In this document: in pieces, positions 36,672 through 45,263 of the stretch
Layout of the letters: each line of letters opens with the position of its first letter
Position numbering within the stretch: position 1 is the first letter of the stretch
Source of the DNA: Sphingomonas sp. Leaf17
Lineage (GTDB): Bacteria > Pseudomonadota > Alphaproteobacteria > Sphingomonadales > Sphingomonadaceae
DNA: 64,000 bases
Assembly (NCBI RefSeq): GCF_001421505.1
Contig: NZ_LMKL01000006.1
Coordinates: 124,001 to 188,000, forward strand
Reading direction: 5' to 3'
Translations under genes and position numbers: made by a program
Notes under the pieces: generated by a model
What the model saw: the letters and a program-made list of their open reading frames with translations, nothing else
Told to the model about the DNA's origin: nothing
Databases searched by the model: none

Positions 36672-36983
36672 ATGCCCCACGCCAGCGACATCGTGCTTTG
36701 CACCGGGCCGGACAGCCCGCACGCTTTCGACAACGTCCCCGTACTGCCCCGGCACGGCACGCTCGATGCGCTGTGCCCGGTCTGTCAGGGCCGGGGGCAG
36801 TGGAATGCTGAACTCGATCTCGTCAGCTTCCGGTGCAAGCGCACCATCTGCGACCGGTGCCAGGGGGCCGGCTGGATCGAGACCGGCAGCGATCCTGTTG
36901 GCCGTCCCGACACCGTCAGGACGGCGGGCGGACACCCGCAATGGGTCGTCGCGTTCGACCGCCAGACCACCGGCCCGGACTGA
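36672..36983 (+). CDS. DnaJ-type zinc-knuckle small protein in carotenoid operon
   Basis: 103 aa. Two CxxCxGxG repeats, CPVCQGRG (about 35-42) and CDRCQGAG (about 60-67), form half of the zinc-binding region of DnaJ; there is no J domain, G/F region or C-terminal client domain. The N-terminal and C-terminal parts are without known motifs. It starts 6 bp after crtI. By analogy with small DnaJ-like cysteine-rich factors (for example chloroplast BSD2-like or Orange-type proteins that act on phytoene synthase), it may assist the crt enzymes; that is inference. It looks conserved in kind but I cannot test this. Confidence 0.7.
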   Translation: MPHASDIVLCTGPDSPHAFDNVPVLPRHGTLDALCPVCQGRGQWNAELDLVSFRCKRTICDRCQGAGWIETGSDPVGRPDTVRTAGGHPQWVVAFDRQTTGPD

Positions 36984-37042
36984 ACCGCAAACGGTCCGGT
37001 GTGCCTTGCTCCACCCGTATCGCTCGCGTAGCGACTGACGCC

Positions 37043-37624
37043 ATGAAACGTCTTGCCATCTATTGCGGGTCGGCCACACCGGCCGACACCACGTACATCG
37101 ACGCCGCCCGCCTGGTCGGCCGGACCCTTGCGGAACGCGGCATCGGCGTCGTCTATGGCGGCGGACGCCTTGGCCTGATGGGCGCGATCGCCGACAGCGC
37201 GCTGGCGGCCGGCGGCGAGGTGATCGGCGTGATTCCGCAGGCATTGGTCGATGCCGAGGTCGCGCATCGCGGGCTGAGCGAACTCCACGTCGTCAGCGGC
37301 ATGCATCAGCGCAAAGCCCTGTTCACCGACCTGTCCGACGGGTTCGTCACTATCCCTGGCGGCACCGGCACGATGGACGAATTGTGGGAGGCGCTGAGCT
37401 GGGCACAGCTTGGCTATCACGCCGACCCGGTCGGGCTGCTCAACACGGCGGGCTATTACGACCATCTGATCGCGTTCTGGGACAAGATGGGCGACGTGGG
37501 GTTCCTGCGCCCGCAACACCGCGACCTGCTCATCGTCGCCGATACGCTGGACGTGCTGCTCGACCGGATGGCCGCGCATGTGCCGACGCAGCCGATCGTG
37601 AAGATGGCCGCGTCCGACCTGTGA
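37043..37624 (+). CDS. LOG-family nucleoside monophosphate phosphoribohydrolase
   Basis: 193 aa. The LOG signature VYGGGRLGLMGAIADSAL and PGGTGTMDELWEALSWAQLG (about residues 110-129) are present, with the substrate Arg in MHQRK. LOG proteins hydrolyse cytokinin nucleotides or other purine monophosphates to the free base and ribose-5-phosphate. It lies between crtI and crtB, 10 bp before crtB, so it is transcribed with carotenoid genes. Start ATG 37043; the open upstream frame from 36833 overlaps the zinc protein in another frame. Confidence 0.9.
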   Translation: MKRLAIYCGSATPADTTYIDAARLVGRTLAERGIGVVYGGGRLGLMGAIADSALAAGGEVIGVIPQALVDAEVAHRGLSELHVVSGMHQRKALFTDLSDGFVTIPGGTGTMDELWEALSWAQLGYHADPVGLLNTAGYYDHLIAFWDKMGDVGFLRPQHRDLLIVADTLDVLLDRMAAHVPTQPIVKMAASDL

Positions 37625-37634
37625 TGGCTGGCCG

Positions 37635-38597
37635 ATGAGCGACGCCCCGCCCGCCCGCGAACTGCCCACCCGCGATGCGATCGTCGCGACCGCACAGGAA
37701 TCGATCGCGCGCGGATCCAAGAGCTTCGCCGCCGCCAGCCGGCTGTTCGACCGCCGGACGCGCGAGCGGGCATGGCTGCTCTACGCGTGGTGCCGCAAAT
37801 GCGACGACATCGCCGACGGGCAGGACCACGGCCATGGCATGACCCGGGTCGACGATGCGCCCGCGCGCCTGATCCAGCTGTCAGCGATGACCGATGCGGC
37901 GCTGGCGGGGCGGGTCGTCGGCGATCCGGCGTTCGACGCGCTGCGCATCGTCGCCGCCGAAACAGGAATGCCGCACCGGTTCGCGCACGACCTGATCGCC
38001 GGCTTCGCGCTGGATGCCGAGGACTGGCGACCGCGCAGCGAGGACGACCTTTATCGCTATTGCTACCACGTCGCCGGCGTCGTCGGCTGCATGATGGCGG
38101 TCGCCATGGGCGTCGATCCGGATGACGACGACACGCTGGACCGTGCCTGCGACCTTGGCATGGCCTTCCAGCTGTCGAACATCGCCCGCGACATCGCCGA
38201 GGACGATACGGTCGGCCGCTGCTACCTGCCGGTCGAATGGCTGGTGGAAATGGATATTCCGCCGGGCGAGCACATGAAGCCCCCCTATCGCCCGCGTCTC
38301 GCCGTGCTGGCCAGCCGTCTGGCGGCGCGATCGGTACAGTTCGAGGCCAGTGCGCGCGAGGGGACACCTGCACTGCCGGGCCGGTCGGCCTGGGCGGTGC
38401 TGGCGGCGGCCAACATCTACGGTGCGATCGGGCGGCGTGTCGCCACAAAGGGGGAAAAGGCGTTCAGCCAGCGGGTAACGACGACGAAGGTCGAGAAGGT
38501 GCGCTTTATTGCGGCCGCTGGTCGACAAGCGATGCGGCGGGAAGTGTTATACCCGCGCCAGCCGCGCCAGGAGGGCCTTTGGCAACGCCCACGCTGA
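37635..38597 (+). CDS. crtB: Phytoene synthase
   Basis: 320 aa squalene/phytoene synthase fold. The two Asp-rich motifs are WCRKCDDIADG and NIARDIAEDDTVGRCYLP, which bind Mg-diphosphates; YRYCYHVAGVVG is conserved between. It joins two GGPP molecules to form phytoene, feeding crtI and crtY upstream. crtE for GGPP supply is not in the window. It is last in the operon, followed by a hairpin (38671-38690). Confidence 0.96.
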   Translation: MSDAPPARELPTRDAIVATAQESIARGSKSFAAASRLFDRRTRERAWLLYAWCRKCDDIADGQDHGHGMTRVDDAPARLIQLSAMTDAALAGRVVGDPAFDALRIVAAETGMPHRFAHDLIAGFALDAEDWRPRSEDDLYRYCYHVAGVVGCMMAVAMGVDPDDDDTLDRACDLGMAFQLSNIARDIAEDDTVGRCYLPVEWLVEMDIPPGEHMKPPYRPRLAVLASRLAARSVQFEASAREGTPALPGRSAWAVLAAANIYGAIGRRVATKGEKAFSQRVTTTKVEKVRFIAAAGRQAMRREVLYPRQPRQEGLWQRPR

Positions 38598-38670
38598 ATA
38601 GAAGGTCCGCCACCATGTCGGCAGTGACCCGGCATCCACAGCCACAAGCGACAAACTTGCTTGCTTTCGA

Positions 38671-38690
38671 CTTCAGGTAAAAACCTGAAG
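38671..38690 (+). terminator. Hairpin past crtB
   Basis: CTTCAGGT-AAAA-ACCTGAAG is a perfect 8-bp stem with a four-A loop, 74 bp after the crtB stop. There is no T-run, so its role as terminator is uncertain; it could serve both crtB and the small convergent gene ending at 38789. Apart from this hairpin, 38598-38788 shows no coding sequence. Confidence 0.4.
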
Positions 38691-38788
38691 GCCGTCGATT
38701 GTGCGGGAGCGGGTTCAAACGGAGTCCAGGTCGATATGCACCGGGCTTTGGTTCAGACTACCCTTCCCGATCCCCGGCGTTTGGCACG

Positions 38789-39022
38789 TTACCCGCGCGT
38801 TGCGGCGTTCGTGCCCTTGGTCACAATCCGAACGCCCTGCGCGCGGCAATCCGCATTGATGACCGGAAACGACAAGTCGGTGTTGCGTGACAGGGCGGCG
38901 GGCAGGTCCGCGCGGCACTGGGCGAGCGTCTCATAGCGTGCCGGTTCGACGCGGGCTTCGGTGCAGGCGATGTTGCCATCGCCACATCCCAGAATCGCCA
39001 TCACGAAAAACATCGGTTCCAT
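38789..39022 (-). CDS. Small Cys-containing protein, possibly exported
   Basis: 77 aa from ATG 39022, which has GGAG about 7 nt upstream. A short hydrophobic start (MEPMFFVMAILG) is followed by CGDGNIACTEARVEP and CRADLPAALSR and DCRAQGV, giving four Cys in a compact domain. I know no family. TATAAT on the minus strand at 39089-39084 could be its -10. The weak N-terminal hydrophobic stretch would be a poor signal or anchor. It is convergent with crtB. Confidence 0.55.
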   Translation of the reverse strand: MEPMFFVMAILGCGDGNIACTEARVEPARYETLAQCRADLPAALSRNTDLSFPVINADCRAQGVRIVTKGTNAATRG

Positions 39023-39177
39023 ACGTCGCTCCCTCTCACGCCATATCAACCCGTCGCTGCGACGAACGGTTCCTGTACTGTAAATTATACTATTGACACC
39101 GCCTTCCTGACCCCAAGGGCTGCACCGGTCCCATCGGCCATTGAAGTCGTCCGCCGATACGCCGACATGGGGCCGGC

Positions 39178-40995
39178 ATGCCCCCTGATTTTACCAGCGC
39201 CACCCGCCCCGACCGCCCCCTGCTGCCCACGCTGCGCCGGTTCCTGCCCTATCTCTGGCCGGCGGGCGAGCCGGGCCTGAAGCTGCGCGTCGTCGGCTCG
39301 ATGCTGCTCGTCATCGCATCGAAGCTGACGCAGGTATTCGGCGCAGCCTACACGCTGAAATTCGCGGTCGACCGGATGGCGGCCAACGACCGCAGCCTGA
39401 CGCCGATCGTCATCGGGCTTGTCGTCGCCTATGCCTATGCCCGGTTCGCCGGCACGCTGTTCGACAACTTGCGCAACGCCATTTTCGAACGCGTCGGCCA
39501 GGATGCGACGCGCCGGCTGGCCGCCAGCGTCTTCCGCCACCTGCACCAGCTGTCGCTGCGCTTCCATCTCGAACGCCGCACCGGTGCCGTCACCAAGGTG
39601 GTCGAGCGCGGCACCAAGAGCATCGACACGATGCTGTACTTCCTGCTGTTCAACATCGCCCCGACGATCCTCGAACTGGGGCTGGTGATCGGCATCTTCT
39701 GGACCAGTTTCGGCGCATGGCTGGTCGCGGCGACGGTTGCGATGGTCGTGCTCTACATCGTGTTCACGCAGAAGGTTACCGACTGGCGCAACGCCCTGCG
39801 CGCGGCGATGAACGATCTCGACACCGGCGCGGTCGCGCACGCGGTGGATTCGCTGCTGAACTTCGAGACGGTGAAATATTTCGGCGCGGAGGAGCGCGAG
39901 GCGAAACGTTACGACCAGGCCATTGCCGCCTATGCCAATGCCGCGATCAAGAACGAGAACTCGCTCGCCTGGCTGAATGTCGGTCAGTCGTTCCTGACCG
40001 CGACGATGCTGGCGATCGGCATGGGCGTCGTCGCGTGGGGATGGGGCAATGGCCGGTTTTCCGCCGGCGACGTCGTGTTCGTCTCGACCCTGCTCAGCCA
40101 GCTGTTCCGCCCGCTCGACTTGCTCGGCATGGTCTATCGCACGATCCGCCAGGGCGCGATCGACATGGCCGCGATGTTCGACCTGATCGACACCCCGGCC
40201 GAGGTGGTCGACGTGGCCGGTGCGACGACTCTGGCCGTCGGCGGCGGGCATATCCGGTTCGAGGGCGTCCGTTTCGGCTATGATCCGGGCCGCGACATCC
40301 TGAAGGGTATCGACCTGGACATTTTGCCCGGCACCACCTGCGCGGTGGTCGGGCCGTCGGGCGCTGGCAAATCGACGCTCGCGCGGCTGATGTACCGGTT
40401 CTGGGATCTGACCGCCGGAAGGATCACCGTAGACGGACAGGATATCGCGCGGGTCACGCAAAGCTCCCTGCGCAGCGCGATCGGCATCGTGCCGCAGGAC
40501 ACCGTGCTGTTCAACGACACCATCGGCTACAACATCGCCTATGGCCGCGAGGGAGCCGGCCCGGCCGAGATTGCGGATGCGGCGCGCGGCGCGGCCATCG
40601 CCGGCTTCATCGAACGCCAGCCTGACGGCTACAACACCCGCGTCGGCGAACGCGGCCTGAAACTGTCGGGCGGCGAGAAGCAGCGCGTGGCCATCGCCCG
40701 CACGTTGCTGAAGAACCCGCCGATCCTGATCCTCGACGAAGCCACCAGCGCGCTCGACAGCCGGACCGAGGCGGAGATCATGGAAACGCTGGAGGCGATC
40801 GAGCGCGGCCGCACCACCATCGTCATCGCCCATCGCCTGTCGACCATCGTCAACGCCGACCAGATCGTCGTCCTCGACGCCGGTACGGTGGCGGAACGCG
40901 GCACCCACGCCGAACTGCTGCGCATGGGCGGGCTGTATGCGGAAATGTGGGCGCGGCAGGCACAGGAAAAGGCGGCGGAGGACGTGGCGGCCTGA
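39178..40995 (+). CDS. Atm1/HMT1-type ABC exporter (fused permease-ATPase)
   Basis: 605 aa half-transporter. A six-helix domain spans about 20-340; residues such as LHQLSLRFHLERRTGAVTKV and FNIAPTILELGL match mitochondrial Atm1 and the structurally known Novosphingobium homologue. Walker A GPSGAGKST is at 392-400, signature LSGGE at 496-500 and Walker B DE at 520-521. Family members export glutathione derivatives or glutathione-metal complexes and give metal tolerance. It functions as a homodimer in the inner membrane. Gene is solitary; recQ follows 57 bp later. Confidence 0.9.
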   Translation: MPPDFTSATRPDRPLLPTLRRFLPYLWPAGEPGLKLRVVGSMLLVIASKLTQVFGAAYTLKFAVDRMAANDRSLTPIVIGLVVAYAYARFAGTLFDNLRNAIFERVGQDATRRLAASVFRHLHQLSLRFHLERRTGAVTKVVERGTKSIDTMLYFLLFNIAPTILELGLVIGIFWTSFGAWLVAATVAMVVLYIVFTQKVTDWRNALRAAMNDLDTGAVAHAVDSLLNFETVKYFGAEEREAKRYDQAIAAYANAAIKNENSLAWLNVGQSFLTATMLAIGMGVVAWGWGNGRFSAGDVVFVSTLLSQLFRPLDLLGMVYRTIRQGAIDMAAMFDLIDTPAEVVDVAGATTLAVGGGHIRFEGVRFGYDPGRDILKGIDLDILPGTTCAVVGPSGAGKSTLARLMYRFWDLTAGRITVDGQDIARVTQSSLRSAIGIVPQDTVLFNDTIGYNIAYGREGAGPAEIADAARGAAIAGFIERQPDGYNTRVGERGLKLSGGEKQRVAIARTLLKNPPILILDEATSALDSRTEAEIMETLEAIERGRTTIVIAHRLSTIVNADQIVVLDAGTVAERGTHAELLRMGGLYAEMWARQAQEKAAEDVAA

Positions 40996-41052
40996 CCCAT
41001 CGCCGCCCACCGCCCATTGCGGACCACGTCCCCGCGCCTTAGGTCCACGCCG

Positions 41053-42819
41053 ATGCATGCCGACCCCCGCCCCACCCTGCAACGCGTGTTCGGCTTTCCC
41101 GATTTCCGCGGTGTCCAGGCCGATGTCGTCTCGCGCGTGCTGGAGGGGGAGCGGACGCTGGCGGTGATGCCGACGGGGGCCGGCAAGTCGCTGTGCTATC
41201 AATTGCCGTCGGTCATCATGGACGGGTGCTGCGTCGTCGTCTCGCCGCTGATCGCGCTGATGCACGACCAGTTGCGCGCGGCCGAGGCGGTCGGCATCCG
41301 CGCCGCCACCCTGACCAGCGTCGACCAGAACCGCGCGGAGACGATCGAGCGGTTTCGCGCCGGCAACCTCGACCTGCTCTACATCGCGCCCGAACGTGCG
41401 TCGGGCAGCGGCTTTCGCGACCTGCTGGGGCAGGCCAGGCTCAGCCTGTTCGCGATCGACGAGGCCCACTGCGTCAGCGAATGGGGGCATGATTTCCGCC
41501 CCGACTACCGGCTGCTGCGACCGCTGCTCGACACCTTTCCGGACGTGCCGCGCCTCGCGCTGACCGCGACCGCCGACGCGCATACGCGGGCCGACATCCT
41601 CGACCAGCTCGGCATCCCGCAGGACGGGCTGATCGTGTCGGGTTTCGACCGGCCGAACATCCGCTATCTCATCAGCCCCAAGGCGAACACGACCAAGCAG
41701 ATCGCCGACGTCGTCGCCAGCCAGCCAGGCCCCGGCATCGTCTATGCCCAGACCCGCGCGGCAACCGAGAAGCTGGCCGAACAGCTTGGCCGGATGGGAC
41801 GACCGGTGCGCGCCTATCACGCCGGCCTCGACCCGCATATCCGCCAGAAGAACCAGGCCGATTTCGTGGCGAGTGAGGACATGGTGATCTGCGCCACGGT
41901 CGCGTTCGGCATGGGCATCGACAAGCCCGACGTGCGGTTCGTCGCGCATGCCGGCCTGCCCAAGTCGATCGAGGCCTATTATCAGGAAACCGGGCGTGCG
42001 GGGCGTGACGGCGACCCGGCGATCGCCCACCTGTTCTGGGGTGCGGAAGATTTCGCCCGCGCCCGCCAGCGGATCGCCGAGGTCGAGCCGGAGCGCCAGC
42101 CGGGCGAGCGCACGCGGCTGGCGGCGCTGGGCGCGCTGGTCGAGACGGCGGGATGCCGCCGCCGCATCCTGCTGAAGCATTTCGGCGATGTGCTGCAGGA
42201 GGATTGCGGCAATTGCGACAATTGCCTCGGATCCCCCGACGCGGTCGACGCGACCGAAACCGCGCGGAAATTCCTGTCGGCGGTGTTCCGCACCGGACAG
42301 ATGTTTGGCGCGACCTATATCGAACAGGTGCTGCTGGCCCAGTCGACCGAACGCAGCATGACCAACGGGCATGAATCACTCTCTGTCTGGGGCATCGTCG
42401 AGGGCGAGGAGGCCGCACTCATCAAGCCGGTGGCGCGCGCGCTGGCGCTGCGCGACGCGGTGCGGACGAACGCGCATGGCGGGCTGGAGTTCGGGCCGGC
42501 CGCGCGCGGACTGCTGAAGGGCGAGGACCGGCTGGCGATCGTCGTGCCGCCCAAGCGCGTGGCGCGCAGGCGTGGCGCAGCCCCGGCGGCGGGCAACGCC
42601 GCCGACAACCCGCTGTTCGAGGCGTTGCGCGAATGCCGGCGCGAACTCGCCAAGGCCGGCGGCGTGCCGCCTTACGTCATCTTCCACGATTCGGTGCTGC
42701 GCGACATGGCCGCGCAAAGGCCGGACAGCCGAGAGAAGCTGGCGATGCTGTCGGGCATCGGCGCGCGCAAGCTGGATGCCTATGGCGATGCGTTCCTGGC
42801 CGTCATCCAGGCCGCGTAG
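41053..42819 (+). CDS. recQ: ATP-dependent DNA helicase RecQ
   Basis: 588 aa, ATG 41053. Helicase motif I TGAGKS at 41-46, motif II DEAHCVSEWGHDFRPDY, motif VI ETGRAGRDG, four-Cys zinc knuckle (including CGNCDNC) and a C-terminal HRDC domain (about 505-588, PYVIFHDSVLRDMAAQRP) give the full RecQ order. It unwinds DNA 3' to 5' in recombination and fork repair. Length is close to other alphaproteobacterial RecQ proteins. Confidence 0.95.
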   Translation: MHADPRPTLQRVFGFPDFRGVQADVVSRVLEGERTLAVMPTGAGKSLCYQLPSVIMDGCCVVVSPLIALMHDQLRAAEAVGIRAATLTSVDQNRAETIERFRAGNLDLLYIAPERASGSGFRDLLGQARLSLFAIDEAHCVSEWGHDFRPDYRLLRPLLDTFPDVPRLALTATADAHTRADILDQLGIPQDGLIVSGFDRPNIRYLISPKANTTKQIADVVASQPGPGIVYAQTRAATEKLAEQLGRMGRPVRAYHAGLDPHIRQKNQADFVASEDMVICATVAFGMGIDKPDVRFVAHAGLPKSIEAYYQETGRAGRDGDPAIAHLFWGAEDFARARQRIAEVEPERQPGERTRLAALGALVETAGCRRRILLKHFGDVLQEDCGNCDNCLGSPDAVDATETARKFLSAVFRTGQMFGATYIEQVLLAQSTERSMTNGHESLSVWGIVEGEEAALIKPVARALALRDAVRTNAHGGLEFGPAARGLLKGEDRLAIVVPPKRVARRRGAAPAAGNAADNPLFEALRECRRELAKAGGVPPYVIFHDSVLRDMAAQRPDSREKLAMLSGIGARKLDAYGDAFLAVIQAA

Positions 42820-42892
42820 GACCGCATACGATTTCGTCGCAAACACGGGTTTTCGGGCTGATTTTTCGGCCCGGCCGGCCTAGGATGGTCCG

Positions 42893-43321
42893 ATGATCCG
42901 TGTACTGAACGAGACGGTTTCCGTCGCCCCCCAGATCCTGCCCGAACACATCGCCGCGCTGGCGGACGATGGGTATGTGATGGTCATCAACAACCGTCCC
43001 GATGGTGAGGAACCGGGTCAGCCCACCGGCGACGCCATCCGCGCGGCGGCAGAGGCCGCGGGCCTGCAATACGCGGCGATTCCGGTCACCCATGCCGGCT
43101 TCAGCCATCCGCAGCTCGACGCGATGGCGCAGGCGCTGGTCGCGGCCGAGGGGCGTGTGCTGGCCTATTGCCGGTCGGGCACGCGATCGTGCAACCTGTG
43201 GGCGCTGGCGGCGGCCAAGGCCGGGCGCAATCCCGACCTACTGGTCGCGCAGGCCGAGGGCGCGGGCTATGACCTCAGCGCGATCCGGCCGCTGCTGGAC
43301 ACGCTGTCGGGCGGACGATGA
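42893..43321 (+). CDS. TIGR01244 / DUF442 phosphatase-fold sulfur transferase-like protein
   Basis: 142 aa. The sequence MVINNRPDGEEPGQPTGDAI and the P-loop-like active site AYCRSGTRSCNLWAL, with catalytic Cys and Arg, are those of the TIGR01244 domain found alone or fused to Blh beta-lactamase-like hydrolases, where it acts in sulfide detoxification. No partner hydrolase gene is adjacent. Its stop overlaps the start of the next small gene by 4 nt. Whether it handles phosphate or sulfane sulfur is not decided by sequence. Confidence 0.82.
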   Translation: MIRVLNETVSVAPQILPEHIAALADDGYVMVINNRPDGEEPGQPTGDAIRAAAEAAGLQYAAIPVTHAGFSHPQLDAMAQALVAAEGRVLAYCRSGTRSCNLWALAAAKAGRNPDLLVAQAEGAGYDLSAIRPLLDTLSGGR

Positions 43322-43725
43322 TTCCAACCGTCGCAATCGGTGGCGCGGTCGCCTTATCCGTCGTGCTGGCTGGCGGTATCGGCTGGCTGGCGCTGCGGCG
43401 GCGCGATCGGCGGATCGAGTCGCCGGAGGTCGCGGCGGCGGCGGCCGAAACCACGCTCGCCGACTTTTCAGCGGTCGGTGCGATCGTCGGGGCGGATGGC
43501 ACCGGCGCGATCGCGGTCGGAGCCGATGGCCGGGTCGTCGCGATGAAGCGGATCGGCAAGGCGATCGCGGTGCATCCGGTGGCATGGACCACGTTGCTGT
43601 CGACACAGGCGGGGATCGTAATCGACACGGGCGACCGCCGGTTCGGCCGGGTCGTCCTGTCCGGCGTCGATGCCCTCGACATGCGGCGTCTGGCCCCGCT
43701 GCCGCGCGGTACGGCCACGCGCTGA
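43318..43725 (+). CDS. Small single-helix membrane protein of unknown function
   Basis: 135 aa. A helix at about 5-25 (VAIGGAVALSVVLAGGIGWL) is followed by RRRDRR, giving an N-out, C-in anchor by the positive-inside rule. The cytoplasmic domain has a beta-rich repeat-like pattern (GAIVGADGTGAIAVGADGRV). No family recognised. ATGA overlap with the TIGR01244 gene implies coupled translation and a shared function. Confidence 0.6.
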   Translation: MIPTVAIGGAVALSVVLAGGIGWLALRRRDRRIESPEVAAAAAETTLADFSAVGAIVGADGTGAIAVGADGRVVAMKRIGKAIAVHPVAWTTLLSTQAGIVIDTGDRRFGRVVLSGVDALDMRRLAPLPRGTATR

Positions 43726-43758
43726 CCGCAGGATCCCAAGACCTCGGGACCAAAAGCC

Positions 43759-44370
43759 TCAGACGGGCAGGCCCAGGTCATGCAGGTGCCCGCGCAGCGT
43801 CGGCGCATCCACGAAGTGCAGGCCGGTCATGCCGACGGCGATTGCACCGGCGACATTCTCCGCCCGGTCGTCAACGAACACCGCATCGCCGGCGTCCAGC
43901 CCGAACCGGTCCAGCGCCAGCCGGTAGAGTGCCGGATCGGGCTTCGTCAGCCGTTCCTCGCCCGACACCACGATACCCCGAAACCGGTCGAGCAGCGCCG
44001 CTTCGCGCGCGCGAAAGGGCGGCCAGAACTCGTGGCTGAAGTTGGTGATCGCGAACAGCGGCACGCCTGCCGCATCGAGATCCTCGACCAGCGCGGTCAT
44101 GCCCGGCATCGCGTCGCCGATGCTGTCGGCAAAGCACGGCCCCCACGCCGCGATCAGCGCGGCATGATGAGGATATCGCGTTGTCAGCTCCGCCGACGTC
44201 TCCGCGAAGGGACGGCCGGCGTCATGCTGAAAATGCCAGTCACGGGTCACGACGTCGCGCAGGAACACGTCGAGCGCCGGACCGTCACCGATCAGGCGCT
44301 CGTACAGGAACCTGGGATCCCAATCGTAGAGGACGTTGCCGATGTCGAAGACGACGGCAGACGCCCGCAT
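43759..44370 (-). CDS. HAD-superfamily hydrolase (subfamily IA)
   Basis: 203 aa. HAD motif I VFDIGNVLYDW (the nucleophile Asp, with N in place of the second Asp-G as in some dehalogenase-like members), motif II AITNFS, motif III Lys in EERLTKPDPALY and motif IV VFVDDRAENV are in order. A helical cap is inserted between motifs I and II. Sugar- or nucleotide-phosphatase, or 2-haloacid dehalogenase-like, are possible. It ends 33 bp from the end of the gene before it and its start is 6 bp from the end of rpmJ. Confidence 0.88.
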   Translation of the reverse strand: MRASAVVFDIGNVLYDWDPRFLYERLIGDGPALDVFLRDVVTRDWHFQHDAGRPFAETSAELTTRYPHHAALIAAWGPCFADSIGDAMPGMTALVEDLDAAGVPLFAITNFSHEFWPPFRAREAALLDRFRGIVVSGEERLTKPDPALYRLALDRFGLDAGDAVFVDDRAENVAGAIAVGMTGLHFVDAPTLRGHLHDLGLPV

Positions 44371-44376
44371 GACGAT

Positions 44377-44502
44377 TCAGCCCTGGCGGGCCTTGAACCG
44401 GCGATTCGTCTTGTTGATGACATAGGTCCGGCCACGACGGCGGATCACGCGGTTGTCGCGATGACGGTCCTTGAGCGACTTCAGGGAATTGCGGATCTTC
44501 AT
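44377..44502 (-). CDS. rpmJ: 50S ribosomal protein L36, zinc-free type
   Basis: 41 aa: [19 protein letters not shown], then basic sequence with no Cys. The usual L36 zinc ribbon CCHC residues are absent, so this is the zinc-independent (C-minus, YkgO-like) version that alphaproteobacteria carry as their standard L36. ATG 44502 is the normal start. Located apart from the ribosomal operons, as usual for this type. Confidence 0.96.
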   Translation of the reverse strand: MKIRNSLKSLKDRHRDNRVIRRRGRTYVINKTNRRFKARQG

Positions 44503-44654
44503 GGGATCGATTCGCTTCTTTTCAAAACGGGGCTGTACGGAAAGACGCGACCGCCTAAGGTCCGGGCGCATCCAAGTCAAGGTTGTACCCCAGCGCAGCC
44601 ATCGCGGCGTTGGGGCGTTCTGCACCATATACACGAGAATAAAGGGTTCGCGAC

Positions 44655-45263
44655 ATGAAGCTTCGGACAGGGATGGCGATCGGCCTCGCAGGGATCGGCC
44701 TTGCAGGATGCGCGACGAACATCAGGACGATGCCGACCGAAGTCCTGCGCTATCATCTCGGCGCGCCCATCGCGCGCGGTACCGTATCGGTCGTACCGCT
44801 GGCCGCCGGCCCGGCCAGCCTCGAGTTCCGCAGCTATGCCGCAGCCGTCGAGGGACAATTGCTGAAACAGGGCTACAGCCTGCCCGCCGCGGGGATGCGC
44901 GCCGACTATGTCGCGACCGTCAACTTCACGCGTACGTCGCAGGACGGGCCGCCCACCCGGTCGCCGTTCAGCATCGGCCTTGGCGGCGGATCATTCACGG
45001 GTGGTCGTGGCGGCGGAGTCGGGCTTGGCGGCGGGCTGAACGTGCCGGTGGGCGGCGGCAAGCCCACCGCGATCGTGGTGTCGGAACTGGCGGTGACGAT
45101 CAAGCGCACCGCCGACCAATCGCCGATCTGGGAAGGCCGTGCGCAGAACGCCGCCGACGTCCGCAGCATCGACGCGCAGCCCGACGCCAGCGCCGGAAAG
45201 CTGGCCCGCGCGCTCTTCACGGGCTTCCCCGGAGAGTCGGGGCGCACTATCACGGTGAAATGA
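44655..45263 (+). CDS. DUF4136-like lipoprotein
   Basis: 202 aa. Signal peptide with lipobox (GIGLAGC, Cys19), so an anchored lipoprotein is predicted. The domain resembles DUF4136 (a two-layer fold, with [20 protein letters not shown]), with a glycine-rich insert at about 105-135 ([20 protein letters not shown]). Function of the family is unknown. The last codon overlaps the M14 gene start by 4 nt. Confidence 0.68.
   Translation: MKLRTGMAIGLAGIGLAGCATNIRTMPTEVLRYHLGAPIARGTVSVVPLAAGPASLEFRSYAAAVEGQLLKQGYSLPAAGMRADYVATVNFTRTSQDGPPTRSPFSIGLGGGSFTGGRGGGVGLGGGLNVPVGGGKPTAIVVSELAVTIKRTADQSPIWEGRAQNAADVRSIDAQPDASAGKLARALFTGFPGESGRTITVK

Noticed and set aside
36833..37042. Longer N-terminus for the LOG protein
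   Set aside because: The extension overlaps the zinc-knuckle gene in another frame and is Arg/Pro-rich; LOG proteins start near MKRLAIYCGS.
38698..38740. tRNA-like GGTTCAAA past crtB
   Set aside because: The flanking bases do not pair as a T stem and no acceptor or anticodon arm can be drawn.
39084..39099. TTGACA at 39093-39098 as a promoter for the ABC exporter
   Set aside because: No -10 box is found 16-18 bp downstream on the plus strand; the AT-rich bases fit better as a minus-strand -10.
39085..42372. A 1095-codon open frame antisense to the ABC exporter and recQ genes
   Set aside because: It is Arg/Gly/Asp-rich with no domain and mirrors the high-GC codon pattern of two well-supported genes on the other strand.
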